From NCBI GenBank assembly GCA_017519185.1, contig JAFWSX010000020.1:1-44170 (forward strand): DNA of 44,170 bases, given 5' to 3'. A program made the translations under genes and the position numbers. The notes beneath the pieces are model-generated. The model had not been told where the DNA came from. It did not search any database and was given only the letters and a program-made list of their open reading frames with translations. The DNA comes from Bacteroidales bacterium. Its GTDB lineage: Bacteria; Bacteroidota; Bacteroidia; Bacteroidales; UBA932. Positions within the stretch are counted from its first letter, which is position 1. Each line of letters starts with the position of its first letter. Positions 23,214-30,267 of the stretch are shown here, piece after piece.

Positions 23214-24278
23214 TTAGCCTACGATATACTTACCGAAGGGGAGTTTGCCTATCAGGCGTGTGATGAAGTAGCTCAGGATGTAGGTCGCTGCTGCCGTGAG
23301 TATGATTGCCAGGGGTGCTGGAAGCATTGGACTCAGCAATCTGAATATTGCCGGGAGCATCAGCATATGCATCAGGTACATACCGTAGCTCGCTTCGGAT
23401 ATTTTACGGACGAGGCCGTAGCACCGGCCGGGCTTCTGTATCAGTCTGAAGATCAGGAAGAGGCAGGCGCTCATAAGTCCGGCGACAATCGTGTCGTTCT
23501 GCCAGTGCATCTCCAGCTCCTGAGGCGTTTCTACGAGGAAACTGCGATGGTAGAACTGCCACATTCCAAACACATAGCATACTGCAAGGACCGGAAGGCA
23601 GACGAGCAGTGTCTTCCGTGCAGACCACTGCAGGTGTGTCCGGATATAATGACCGAGGATTATGTAGCCTATGAAGCCGGAAACATAGTAGAACAGGGGA
23701 TAGGGATTCCACCAGCATTCACCGAAAACCGGCCCTGCGACATCCCTGAGCCAATAGAAGCACAGGGTGAATGCCCACAGGCCGAGGAAGAAGCGCTCTT
23801 CTTTCTTTCCTGCCTTGGCCAGCCACGGCGAAATCACGGGCATCACCAGATACAATCCGAGCATCATATAGACGAACCACAGGTGCGATTCGCGGGGAAT
23901 GAAGTTGATGCCGGCCTGCTTGACGTTCGCCCAGGCTTCGGCCCAAGAGAATTCTCCCCATACTGCGGGCAGAAAGGCGTAGAGGAAAAGGAACACTACG
24001 AAGGGGATGCCCACGCGTGTGAAACGTTTCTTGAAGAATTCCCCTGTGCCTGTCTTCACCGGTACGAGCAGATAGGCTGAGGCCATCAGGAACAGCGGTA
24101 CTGCCACCGGCCGGACGAATCCTTGTATGAACATTACGCTCCAGCGGGCAAGTTCAGACGGGAACGAAAAGGAATAATCGTCCGAATAGATGCACTCGCT
24201 GGCGTGGCACAACATTACCATCAGACACGCTGCTGCACGCAGCCAGTCCAGAAATACTATGCGTTGCTTTTGAGTCAT
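23214..24278 (-). CDS. Membrane acyltransferase family 3 (OafA/YrhL-like)
   Basis: 354 residues with about ten hydrophobic segments. The start RIVFLDWLRAAACLMVMLCHA carries the catalytic-type His of acyltransferase 3 and the R/K-x10-H spacing; SHLWFVYMMLGLYLVMPVI is the second conserved block. These inner-membrane enzymes move acetyl or other acyl groups to periplasmic sugars or polysaccharides such as O-antigen or capsule. No fused SGNH domain. Stand-alone gene with its own promoter at 24306-24299. Substrate unknown. Confidence 0.88.
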   Translation of the reverse strand: MTQKQRIVFLDWLRAAACLMVMLCHASECIYSDDYSFSFPSELARWSVMFIQGFVRPVAVPLFLMASAYLLVPVKTGTGEFFKKRFTRVGIPFVVFLFLYAFLPAVWGEFSWAEAWANVKQAGINFIPRESHLWFVYMMLGLYLVMPVISPWLAKAGKKEERFFLGLWAFTLCFYWLRDVAGPVFGECWWNPYPLFYYVSGFIGYIILGHYIRTHLQWSARKTLLVCLPVLAVCYVFGMWQFYHRSFLVETPQELEMHWQNDTIVAGLMSACLFLIFRLIQKPGRCYGLVRKISEASYGMYLMHMLMLPAIFRLLSPMLPAPLAIILTAAATYILSYFITRLIGKLPFGKYIVG

Positions 24279-24298
24279 TCTTTGATACTTTGTTCCAA

Positions 24299-24306
24299 CA
24301 AAGATA
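24299..24306 (-). promoter_or_regulatory. -7 element TATCTTTG for the acyltransferase
   Basis: Perfect consensus on the minus strand 20 bases before the ATG at 24278. Confidence 0.6.
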
Positions 24307-24342
24307 AAAAAAGAACTCTCACAGCAGCGCTACGGTGGATAA

Positions 24343-24684
24343 TCACACAGTAATGCCGTTGATTTCGTAGCGGTAGGAGACTTTGCTCTCGTCGAGGAAT
24401 GTGATGATGTCGTCGAGTGAGTTGCTTTGCTCTTTTATCAGGTGGGTTTTGATCCAGTGAATCACCTGACTGTCGTCGGAGGCTCCTATGGCTGCCATAA
24501 ATTCGCCCTCGGGAATCTGACTCAGGTACTCTTCGTCATCGTATATGGTGTCTCCGTCTTCGTCCCAGTCGTCGATGTAGCGGTAGATCGTATAAAACCC
24601 GTTCTTTTTGTAGACAAAGACTCCGTCATTCATCCTCTGTCGGTTATGCTCGACGATGCGCCATTTGATTTCTTTTGTTTTCAT
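24343..24684 (-). CDS. Acidic cytoplasmic protein of unknown function
   Basis: 113 residues from ATG 24684; the frame stays open upstream across the membrane-protein gene but that part is a GC-driven artefact. No signal peptide or membrane segment. Rich in Asp and Glu (DDWDEDGDTIYDDEEYL) with aromatic residues. No family recognised. It lies 86 bases after the membrane-protein gene and may be co-transcribed. Confidence 0.6.
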   Translation of the reverse strand: MKTKEIKWRIVEHNRQRMNDGVFVYKKNGFYTIYRYIDDWDEDGDTIYDDEEYLSQIPEGEFMAAIGASDDSQVIHWIKTHLIKEQSNSLDDIITFLDESKVSYRYEINGITV

Positions 24685-24770
24685 GGAATTGTTAATTTCT
24701 TCTGTCGCTAGATCATCTTCAAAGGTTAGCTTTCTCTCAAGAAAGCGGTAGACAAAGGTGTATACTTTTC

Positions 24771-25271
24771 CTAAAGCACAACGACAACTCCTGCAATCAG
24801 CGCGGCGGGAATGGCCAGCAGCATCCCGATCAGTCCGCCCTTGATGTGGAACCAGTAGTCGTGGTAGTCGGCTACCATATCCTCCGTGCCCGGAATCACG
24901 AAATGCTTGTCGTGGCAGAACCAGATGCAGTCCAGCACGAAAGCATCGAACCAGTTCACCACGCACCAGAGTGCATAAGCCGTCAGCACACCGCACCAAT
25001 ATGTAGAGCATCCATTGACATAGCGCACCAGCAACCCCAGCAGCACTCCGAACATCACCATCGCAAAGCCCTTCTTGGCATAGAACGCCGCACCGCCAGG
25101 CCTGTTGCCAGCATCCACCAGGCCAAGCTCCTCGCAACGCGCAATGATGGCAGGAGGGTAGTTGAAAACAGTCTTGACCGGATTCCTGGACATCAGGAAC
25201 ACGAACAACGTGAAAACCGCGCAGGCTATGATAGATTCGATGAGGAAGGTCATATTATTGGAAGAAGACAT
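24771..25271 (-). CDS. Integral membrane protein of unknown function
   Basis: 166 residues with about four hydrophobic helices: near residues 8-25, 68-85, 90-110 and 145-165. A conserved-looking loop CHDKHFVIPGTEDM with DYHDYWFH precedes the last helix. No signal peptide cleavage site and no known motif; similar proteins are usually annotated as hypothetical. It starts six bases after the stop of the nuclease-helicase gene, in an operon-like arrangement, but its higher GC is like the native genes, so it may be the resident gene next to which the AT-rich pair inserted. Confidence 0.7.
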   Translation of the reverse strand: MSSSNNMTFLIESIIACAVFTLFVFLMSRNPVKTVFNYPPAIIARCEELGLVDAGNRPGGAAFYAKKGFAMVMFGVLLGLLVRYVNGCSTYWCGVLTAYALWCVVNWFDAFVLDCIWFCHDKHFVIPGTEDMVADYHDYWFHIKGGLIGMLLAIPAALIAGVVVVL

Positions 25272-25277
25272 GAAGAT

Positions 25278-27146
25278 TTAGGGCTGTAAGAAGATCTTGA
25301 TATAATCAGCCAGGGCCCTATCTTCACAGTAGACATAACATCCTTTCTGCCCCCTGGTTAAAAGAGTTTTATAGGTGTTGATTATAAGCCTTTTTGCGAC
25401 TTCATCACTGGCAGTTCTAATTCCGGATGAATTGTCATCCCTTGAAATCATGGTTTTGTCTGTTAATATCTTTCCAGATTCTTTATCGTAGGATAAATCT
25501 TTCCCAATTAGAACACCAACATAGTCAAATTCTAGCCCCTGGGCAGTATGAATGCATCCGACCTGTTCAAAAGAGGTTGGATTGATAGCCCAGATTCTAT
25601 CATTAGCCAGATTCCACTGTGCTTTGAACCCATCAGGCAATACGATATCGAACTCGCCACGACCATTTTTTACATTCCAATCATAGCAGTATCCAGCAAC
25701 CATTCTAGCTTTGTTGTTGATAGCATTCTTCTGTCTTAAAGCCTCTCTCATTTCCACAGGGTTATCGAATACCCTGAAGTCATAATTCAACTCTTGGATA
25801 TTCATCGGAACAGTCTCTTCATTACGTTGCAAGATGTTGTCGATAAACTGAATGTAGGCGTCACTGCCATTGCACCTGAATTGAGAAATGAGTTTTGTGT
25901 TTGGGTTAATGACTATTCTAGAATCCAATTGTTTACACCATGTTTTTATTTCTTCAGTGCTGCCGATGTCTTTTGTGGTAACAGCCTGATCCTCATCAAT
26001 CATAAAGATTGATAACAGCGAAGCATTGATGCATTCCTTGACTTGGTTTTCCCCAGTCCAATCTCCATACATCTTCTTTACCAGTCTATGTGCCTCATCC
26101 ACAATTAAGCAATCATAACCATCCTTTGGAACAGTAGATAGCCTAAATGGAGATCTGAATAGATGCTCTATATCTGCAAGACGATTTGCCTGATTGACTG
26201 TCAGAAGTGATAAAAAGGCTTGACGCGGGGCACTGTTCTTTGTAACATAAGCAGAGTTATAACCCCTATTGATAAAAGCCATAAGCAGATTAACTGCTAA
26301 TACAGATTTCCCCGTCCCTGGTCCACCTTGGATCACAATAGTTCTCTTCTTTCGGTCTTTCTGACATTGTAGCATTGTCTTGATGCACATGTCATAGCAT
26401 ACAGCCTGTTCATCTAGGAGATTGAATACTGGATTGCCTTTGACCATCTCGGATAAAGAATCCTGGAGAGATTTTGATGGCCTGATTCTTCCACCTTCAA
26501 TCTGATATAAGAGATCTCCATTGGCGGATTTTTTCGTCACATATTTCTTGACGAACTGGGAGAACTGTTGCACCTCGTCTCTAACGAAAAAAGGAGCTGC
26601 AGTGTACCATTCTTTGTATATCTCAGCTGTCAGTGCTGATTTGTATTCAGGCTTATAATTATGCAAATAAGCACAAGGTATTAGACTGACACTATTATCC
26701 TGAATATATTGTGAGTAGTTGTAAATAAATCTGGAATATGAATATGCCTGATATGATGGATGGCAGACGATTCTGTTGTCATTTGCAACGTAGGTCCTAA
26801 CAGTGTAATGCATGTCGTTGTCAACAACCTCGGCTTTACTCCACTGCTTTAATTCCACAATCACAATATTGTCATGATTGTCGCTATCAGAACCAAGAAT
26901 GATGAAATCGACACGTTTTGATGTTTGTGGTATATTGTATTCAATAGCAATTTGAACGTCATCATCTATGTCGCAATCGTCTACAATATTACGCATGAAT
27001 TGCATGGAGTTGTGCCAGGATTCAAATTCCCTTTCCTGGCCAGCATTCAATCCTCTGGATTGTATTAATGACAATATTTTGTCAGCGATTTCCCCATACT
27101 TGACATCGTTGATAAAATGGCGCTTTGTGTCGTTATATACAATCAT
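25278..27146 (-). CDS. PD-(D/E)XK nuclease fused to DUF2075/Schlafen-3-like helicase
   Basis: 622 residues. N-terminal nuclease-like region: acidic residues around 69-80 (RVDFII, Asp80) followed by VIVELKQW with Glu98-x-Lys100. Helicase part (DUF2075, superfamily 1 type): Walker A GGPGTGKS at 274-281, Walker B LIVDEAHR at 347-354, motif III-like MIDEDQAV, LISQFRCNG, and a final TAQGLEFDYVGVLIG with TRGQKG typical of motifs V and VI. No signal peptide. It should be an ATP-driven nucleic-acid translocase with nuclease activity. Strongly AT-rich compared with the flanks, suggesting transfer. Eight bases after the MazG-like gene. Defence is the likely role by context, not proven. Confidence 0.85.
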   Translation of the reverse strand: MIVYNDTKRHFINDVKYGEIADKILSLIQSRGLNAGQEREFESWHNSMQFMRNIVDDCDIDDDVQIAIEYNIPQTSKRVDFIILGSDSDNHDNIVIVELKQWSKAEVVDNDMHYTVRTYVANDNRIVCHPSYQAYSYSRFIYNYSQYIQDNSVSLIPCAYLHNYKPEYKSALTAEIYKEWYTAAPFFVRDEVQQFSQFVKKYVTKKSANGDLLYQIEGGRIRPSKSLQDSLSEMVKGNPVFNLLDEQAVCYDMCIKTMLQCQKDRKKRTIVIQGGPGTGKSVLAVNLLMAFINRGYNSAYVTKNSAPRQAFLSLLTVNQANRLADIEHLFRSPFRLSTVPKDGYDCLIVDEAHRLVKKMYGDWTGENQVKECINASLLSIFMIDEDQAVTTKDIGSTEEIKTWCKQLDSRIVINPNTKLISQFRCNGSDAYIQFIDNILQRNEETVPMNIQELNYDFRVFDNPVEMREALRQKNAINNKARMVAGYCYDWNVKNGRGEFDIVLPDGFKAQWNLANDRIWAINPTSFEQVGCIHTAQGLEFDYVGVLIGKDLSYDKESGKILTDKTMISRDDNSSGIRTASDEVAKRLIINTYKTLLTRGQKGCYVYCEDRALADYIKIFLQP

Positions 27147-27154
27147 GATAAAAG

Positions 27155-27487
27155 TCAGCTTAACTCATTATATTTCTTAGCACTCCCCTTGGCTTTCTCC
27201 ACCGGATATTTCGCTGCGTTTTTCTGGATCTTGTCCATCATGATTTGCTTGATGTCGAGATTGTATTTGTCGGCCATCTGGAAAGCATAATTAAGGACAT
27301 CGGCAAGCTCTTCGCGAATCTTATCGAGGCTGGCATCTTCCGGGTCTTTCCACAGGAAGCATTCAAGCAATTCGGAGGCTTCAACAGATAAGCCAATCGC
27401 CAGATCTTTCCCATTGTGGAACTGATCCCAGTCACGATCTAAGTTGAACTGTCTCAATTCTTTGAGGATAATGTCTATGTCGCTCAT
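27155..27487 (-). CDS. MazG-like nucleotide pyrophosphohydrolase
   Basis: 110 residues. All-alpha NTP-PPase with metal ligands E36xxE39 (VEASELLE) and E60xxD63 (EELADVLNY), and the family ending KYPVEKAKGSAKKYNEL. Resembles the XTP3TPA/RS21-C6 group that hydrolyses dCTP or other (d)NTPs to the monophosphate plus pyrophosphate. First gene of the unit; promoter-like TAATTTTG lies at 27538-27531. Together with the nuclease-helicase it could deplete nucleotides or clean a modified pool during phage infection, which is an inference. The protein alone could also be a house-cleaning enzyme. Confidence 0.88.
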   Translation of the reverse strand: MSDIDIILKELRQFNLDRDWDQFHNGKDLAIGLSVEASELLECFLWKDPEDASLDKIREELADVLNYAFQMADKYNLDIKQIMMDKIQKNAAKYPVEKAKGSAKKYNELS

Positions 27488-27530
27488 AATGGTATAACGG
27501 GATTATCAAATAATAGAGAAGTAGTAATAT

Positions 27531-27538
27531 CAAAATTA
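27531..27538 (-). promoter_or_regulatory. -7 element TAATTTTG, candidate promoter of the MazG-nuclease-helicase unit
   Basis: Matches TAnnTTTG on the minus strand 43 bases before the MazG ATG. The region is AT-rich, so chance matches are possible. Confidence 0.35.
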
Positions 27539-27658
27539 GCAAATAAATCGTGGATTTAGTGGTGCGTATCTAAAAAAGCATTATCCAAATTCAAAAATAG
27601 AAATGGATTGTACCAAATCGCGATACAGTATTGGGCTTTAGAGTGCCAATGCTCGCCC

Positions 27659-27848
27659 AGCTCGCCCCAGCAGGAAAGAAGGGTCTGAGTGGGGGCTGGC
27701 CGCCCGCGGCGTGCAGAGCGGGAGGGACCCGACGGAGACGAGTTCTGCGTTAAGCAGGACGAAGTATACGTTGGGAGGGATTGGCGTGAGCGTCAGCTCA
27801 CGGAACCCCCCGAAGGCCCTTGCTTTCCTGCGCCAAAGGCGGGCTGGT
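27659..27848. repeat. Foldback intergenic element, copy A
   Basis: In the gene-free stretch 27488-28232. Its first 91 bases (27659-27749) are identical to 28724-28814, and the similarity goes on through AAGCAGGACGAAGTATACG and GGGAGGGATTGG. A central hairpin GTGAGC-gtca-GCTCAC lies at 27786-27801. The ends fold back: GCAGGAAAG against CTTTCCTGC, and AGCTCGCC against GGCGGGCT (one mismatch). No protein-coding sign. The remaining part of the gap (27850-28170) shows nothing recognisable. Confidence 0.75.
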
Positions 27849-28183
27849 GTTGCAAATCCAAAAACGCAAAAATGGTTCGCATTGACAATTGTTGAGCTAT
27901 TGTCGCAAGGGACTGCTTCTTTCTATTTTCGATGCGTAGATTCGTGCCAGTATGAAAAGTATCGAAACAAAAGGAAATGTGACGGAGGTCTCATCGGACG
28001 ATACATAGAAGAGGATGAGCAGAAAGGGTAGTATCGGGCAGAGTATAGAAAGCAGGTGCATAAAGAATTAGCGAAACTGTTGACCGCTCAATCGCACAGG
28101 GTGGTCAGTCGTGACTTTGTGTTAATTTTGGCAACACCGTTGCACAAATTTGTAATGTGTTTGCTTGCCGACGAAATAAGACC

Positions 28184-28191
28184 TATCTTTA
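28184..28191 (+). promoter_or_regulatory. Imperfect -7 element TATCTTTA for the small lipoprotein
   Basis: One mismatch to TAnnTTTG, 41 bases before the ATG at 28233, with TTG-containing sequence at 28161-28167 as a possible -33 box. Confidence 0.35.
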
Positions 28192-28232
28192 GATAAGAAT
28201 CAATGCAGTTCCACGATTAAGATAAAGAAACA

Positions 28233-28652
28233 ATGAAAAGAATCTTCTTTGCAGTAGCACTCTTGCTTGGGATGTGTGCTTTTTTATACTCCTGCGAAAA
28301 AGCGGAAACAGAAAACGAAACAAAAGATTCGCCTCTTGTCGGTTGTTGGACTTGGGAGGATGATAATGCCATAGATGAGTATTTAGAATTCACGGAAACT
28401 GGCCTTCTCAATGAGTTTTACACAGATGACGACTATAGCAATGCCACCTACAAAGATGGTGTGCTATATTACTCGGGTACGTGGAAACTTTCAATTATCG
28501 CAAAGTATTGGATAGAAGATAATCTCTTATTCGTTGATGAGGAAGGTGATATAGAAGTCCACCCATTTGAGATGGTTGGCAAAGACAGGTTTTATGTGAT
28601 AGACAAGAATAATAAAATATACTTCGTAAGAATAAAGAAGTTTAGCAAATAA
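28233..28652 (+). CDS. Small lipoprotein, lipocalin-like, unknown function
   Basis: 139 residues with a lipobox (AFLYSC) and an acidic linker, then short alternating strands (GCWTWEDD, LEFTETGLL, VLYYSGTWKLSI, KYWIEDNLLFV, RFYVIDKNNKIYFVRI) like the lipocalin-like lipoproteins of Bacteroidota, where G-x-W near the start is common. The gene is AT-rich and lies between two direct copies of the foldback repeat, so it may be a mobile or acquired unit. It ends at a good terminator. Ligand and role unknown. Confidence 0.75.
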   Translation: MKRIFFAVALLLGMCAFLYSCEKAETENETKDSPLVGCWTWEDDNAIDEYLEFTETGLLNEFYTDDDYSNATYKDGVLYYSGTWKLSIIAKYWIEDNLLFVDEEGDIEVHPFEMVGKDRFYVIDKNNKIYFVRIKKFSK

Positions 28653-28667
28653 GACCACGTGACGTAA

Positions 28668-28703
28668 CAAAGAGCCACTTCACATAGTTGAGGTGGCTTT
28701 TTG
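28668..28703 (+). terminator. Intrinsic terminator of the small lipoprotein gene
   Basis: CAAAGAGCCACTTCA (28668-28682) pairs with TGAGGTGGCTTTTTG (28689-28703) with one mismatch and one G-T, loop CATAGT, with T-run in the 3' arm. Confidence 0.8.
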
Positions 28704-28723
28704 TTTGATGATTCTTACTCAAA

Positions 28724-29001
28724 AGCTCGCCCCAGCAGGAAAGAAGGGTCTGAGTGGGGGCTGGCCGCCCGCGGCGTGCAGAGCGGGAGGGACCCGACGG
28801 AGACGAGTTCTGCGCAAGCAGGACGAAGTATACGTTGGGAGGGATTGGAGTGAGCGTTAGTGGGCGCCTGCAGGCGCTAGCGGAGGCCGTGAGGGTTGCC
28901 AGTGCTGATAGCAGGCCGTAGCGGCGGGGTTTGGGGCAGAGCCCCAGTAACGCTCACGGAACCCCCCGAAGGCCCTTGCTTTCCTGCGCAAAAGGCGAGC
29001 T
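28724..29001. repeat. Foldback intergenic element, copy B (with extra central segment)
   Basis: Outer arms AGCTCGCC (28724-28731) and GGCGAGCT (28994-29001) are perfect inverted repeats, and GCAGGAAAG pairs with CTTTCCTGC just inside. The first 91 bases are identical to copy A. Where copy A has a 4-base hairpin loop, copy B has about 95 extra bases between GTGAGCGTTA (28851-28860) and TAACGCTCAC (28948-28957), which are themselves perfect inverted repeats, so the stem is kept and only the loop is expanded. It lies in the gene-free stretch 28653-29163. Confidence 0.75.
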
Positions 29002-29014
29002 GCCATAAAAAGAA

Positions 29015-29100
29015 AAACAGTGTCCCCGACAATACGATGGACACTGGCGAGACCCTTGCGGGCGAGCGGAATGACACAGCTACTCCGCAGGACACTGTTT
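29015..29100 (+). other. Inverted repeats with two alternative pairings upstream of the CDF gene
   Basis: AAACAGTGTCC (29015-29025) pairs perfectly with GGACACTGTTT (29090-29100), while CAGTGTCC inside the first arm can instead pair with GGACACTG (29039-29046). The two hairpins exclude each other. The likely CDF promoter is downstream at 29137, so this need not be part of that transcript. Confidence 0.4.
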
Positions 29101-29136
29101 CTGCAGACAAAGATAACAAAACAAACTAAAAAGCAC

Positions 29137-29144
29137 TAGCTTTG
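29137..29144 (+). promoter_or_regulatory. -7 element TAGCTTTG for the CDF transporter
   Basis: Matches TAnnTTTG 19 bases before the ATG at 29164; no convincing -33 TTG. Confidence 0.45.
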
Positions 29145-29163
29145 CAGCACTAATCGCAAACCG

Positions 29164-30267
29164 ATGAACCGTAGCCAACAAATCATCAAGACCAGCGTGG
29201 TTGGAGTCGTGACCAACGTGCTGCTGGCATCATTCAAAGCCGCAGTAGGCGCACTCGCACACAGCTTCGCAATAGTAATGGACGCCGTCAACAACCTGAG
29301 CGACGCCCTCTCGAGCGTAATCACAATCGTCGGCACCAAACTCTCCCAGAAACCCGCCGACCGCGACCACCCCTACGGCCACGGAAGAGTCGAATACTTC
29401 AGTGCAATCATCATAGCAGTCATCGTACTGTCCGCCGGTATCACGTCACTCGTCGAGTCAGTCAAGAAAATCATACACCCCACCGAACCCAGCTACACCA
29501 CAGTAACCCTCGTAGTAATCATCGTAGCAATCGCAGTCAAACTGCTGCTCGGTAGATACGTCAAGAAACAAGGCGAAAAACTCGAAAGCGACGCACTCGT
29601 AGCGTCCGGCTCAGACGCACTCTTCGACGCCATAATTACACTCGCCACACTCGTGTCAGCCGGAATAATGCTCCTCTGGGGAGTGTCGCTTGACGGAATA
29701 TTGGGAGCCTTGATCTCACTCTTCATCATCAAGGCCGGCGTCGAGATGATTGCATCCCCGGTCAATGAACTCCTCGGAGCCAGAGTCTCACCCGAACTCA
29801 TCACAGCCATCAAAAAAGAAATAATGGAGTTCGACGAAGTCCACGGCATCTACGACATCATCCTCCACAGCTACGGACACGACCTGATGATCGGATCGCT
29901 CCATATAAGCGTCGACGACACACTCACAGCACAGCAAATCCACGGCCTGACACGAAAGATATCCCAGATGATGTATCTCAAGCACAACATCGTGATGACA
30001 GTCGGGATATACTCAGTGGCAACCGGTGAGAACAAGAGAAGAGAACTCCAGACACTCGTCACCAGCACCCTCGCCGCGCACCCCGAGATCGTCCAGATCC
30101 ACGGATTTTACTTCGATGAGAAAGAAAACTATGTAGCAGTAGACGTAGTGCCCGACTATTCAGTCACCGACGAAGCCGCACTTTGCAAGGCACTGACAGA
30201 AGAACTCAGCGCAGTGATACCCGGCAAAGCGATACTCGTCACCGTCGACCACAACTTCAGCGACTAG
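29164..30267 (+). CDS. Cation diffusion facilitator (CDF) metal exporter
   Basis: 367 residues. Six-helix transport domain with the family motif DRDHPYGHGRVEY and the metal-site pattern SDALFDAIIT, then a cytoplasmic dimerisation domain (VHGIYDIILHSYGHDLMIGSLHI) and a second small C-terminal domain that makes it longer than the usual 300 residues. It uses the proton gradient to export Zn2+, Fe2+ or Mn2+ from the cytoplasm; the metal cannot be assigned. Its stop TAG is followed directly by the stop of the convergent GH53 gene (TAGCTA), with no terminator between. Confidence 0.92.
   Translation: MNRSQQIIKTSVVGVVTNVLLASFKAAVGALAHSFAIVMDAVNNLSDALSSVITIVGTKLSQKPADRDHPYGHGRVEYFSAIIIAVIVLSAGITSLVESVKKIIHPTEPSYTTVTLVVIIVAIAVKLLLGRYVKKQGEKLESDALVASGSDALFDAIITLATLVSAGIMLLWGVSLDGILGALISLFIIKAGVEMIASPVNELLGARVSPELITAIKKEIMEFDEVHGIYDIILHSYGHDLMIGSLHISVDDTLTAQQIHGLTRKISQMMYLKHNIVMTVGIYSVATGENKRRELQTLVTSTLAAHPEIVQIHGFYFDEKENYVAVDVVPDYSVTDEAALCKALTEELSAVIPGKAILVTVDHNFSD

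Noticed and set aside
27711-28031. Open frame through repeat copy A
   Set aside because: It reads through the repeat and a stretch without codon bias, with no start context or domain.
27659-29001. Integron with attC-like cassettes
   Set aside because: There is no integron integrase, and the elements lack the conserved attC core triplets at their ends; foldback shape alone is not enough.
28896-29129. Open frame of 77 codons at the end of repeat copy B, possibly a gene remnant
   Set aside because: Most of it lies in the non-coding repeat; the hydrophilic tail has no family likeness and its bases are better explained by the inverted repeats 29015-29100.
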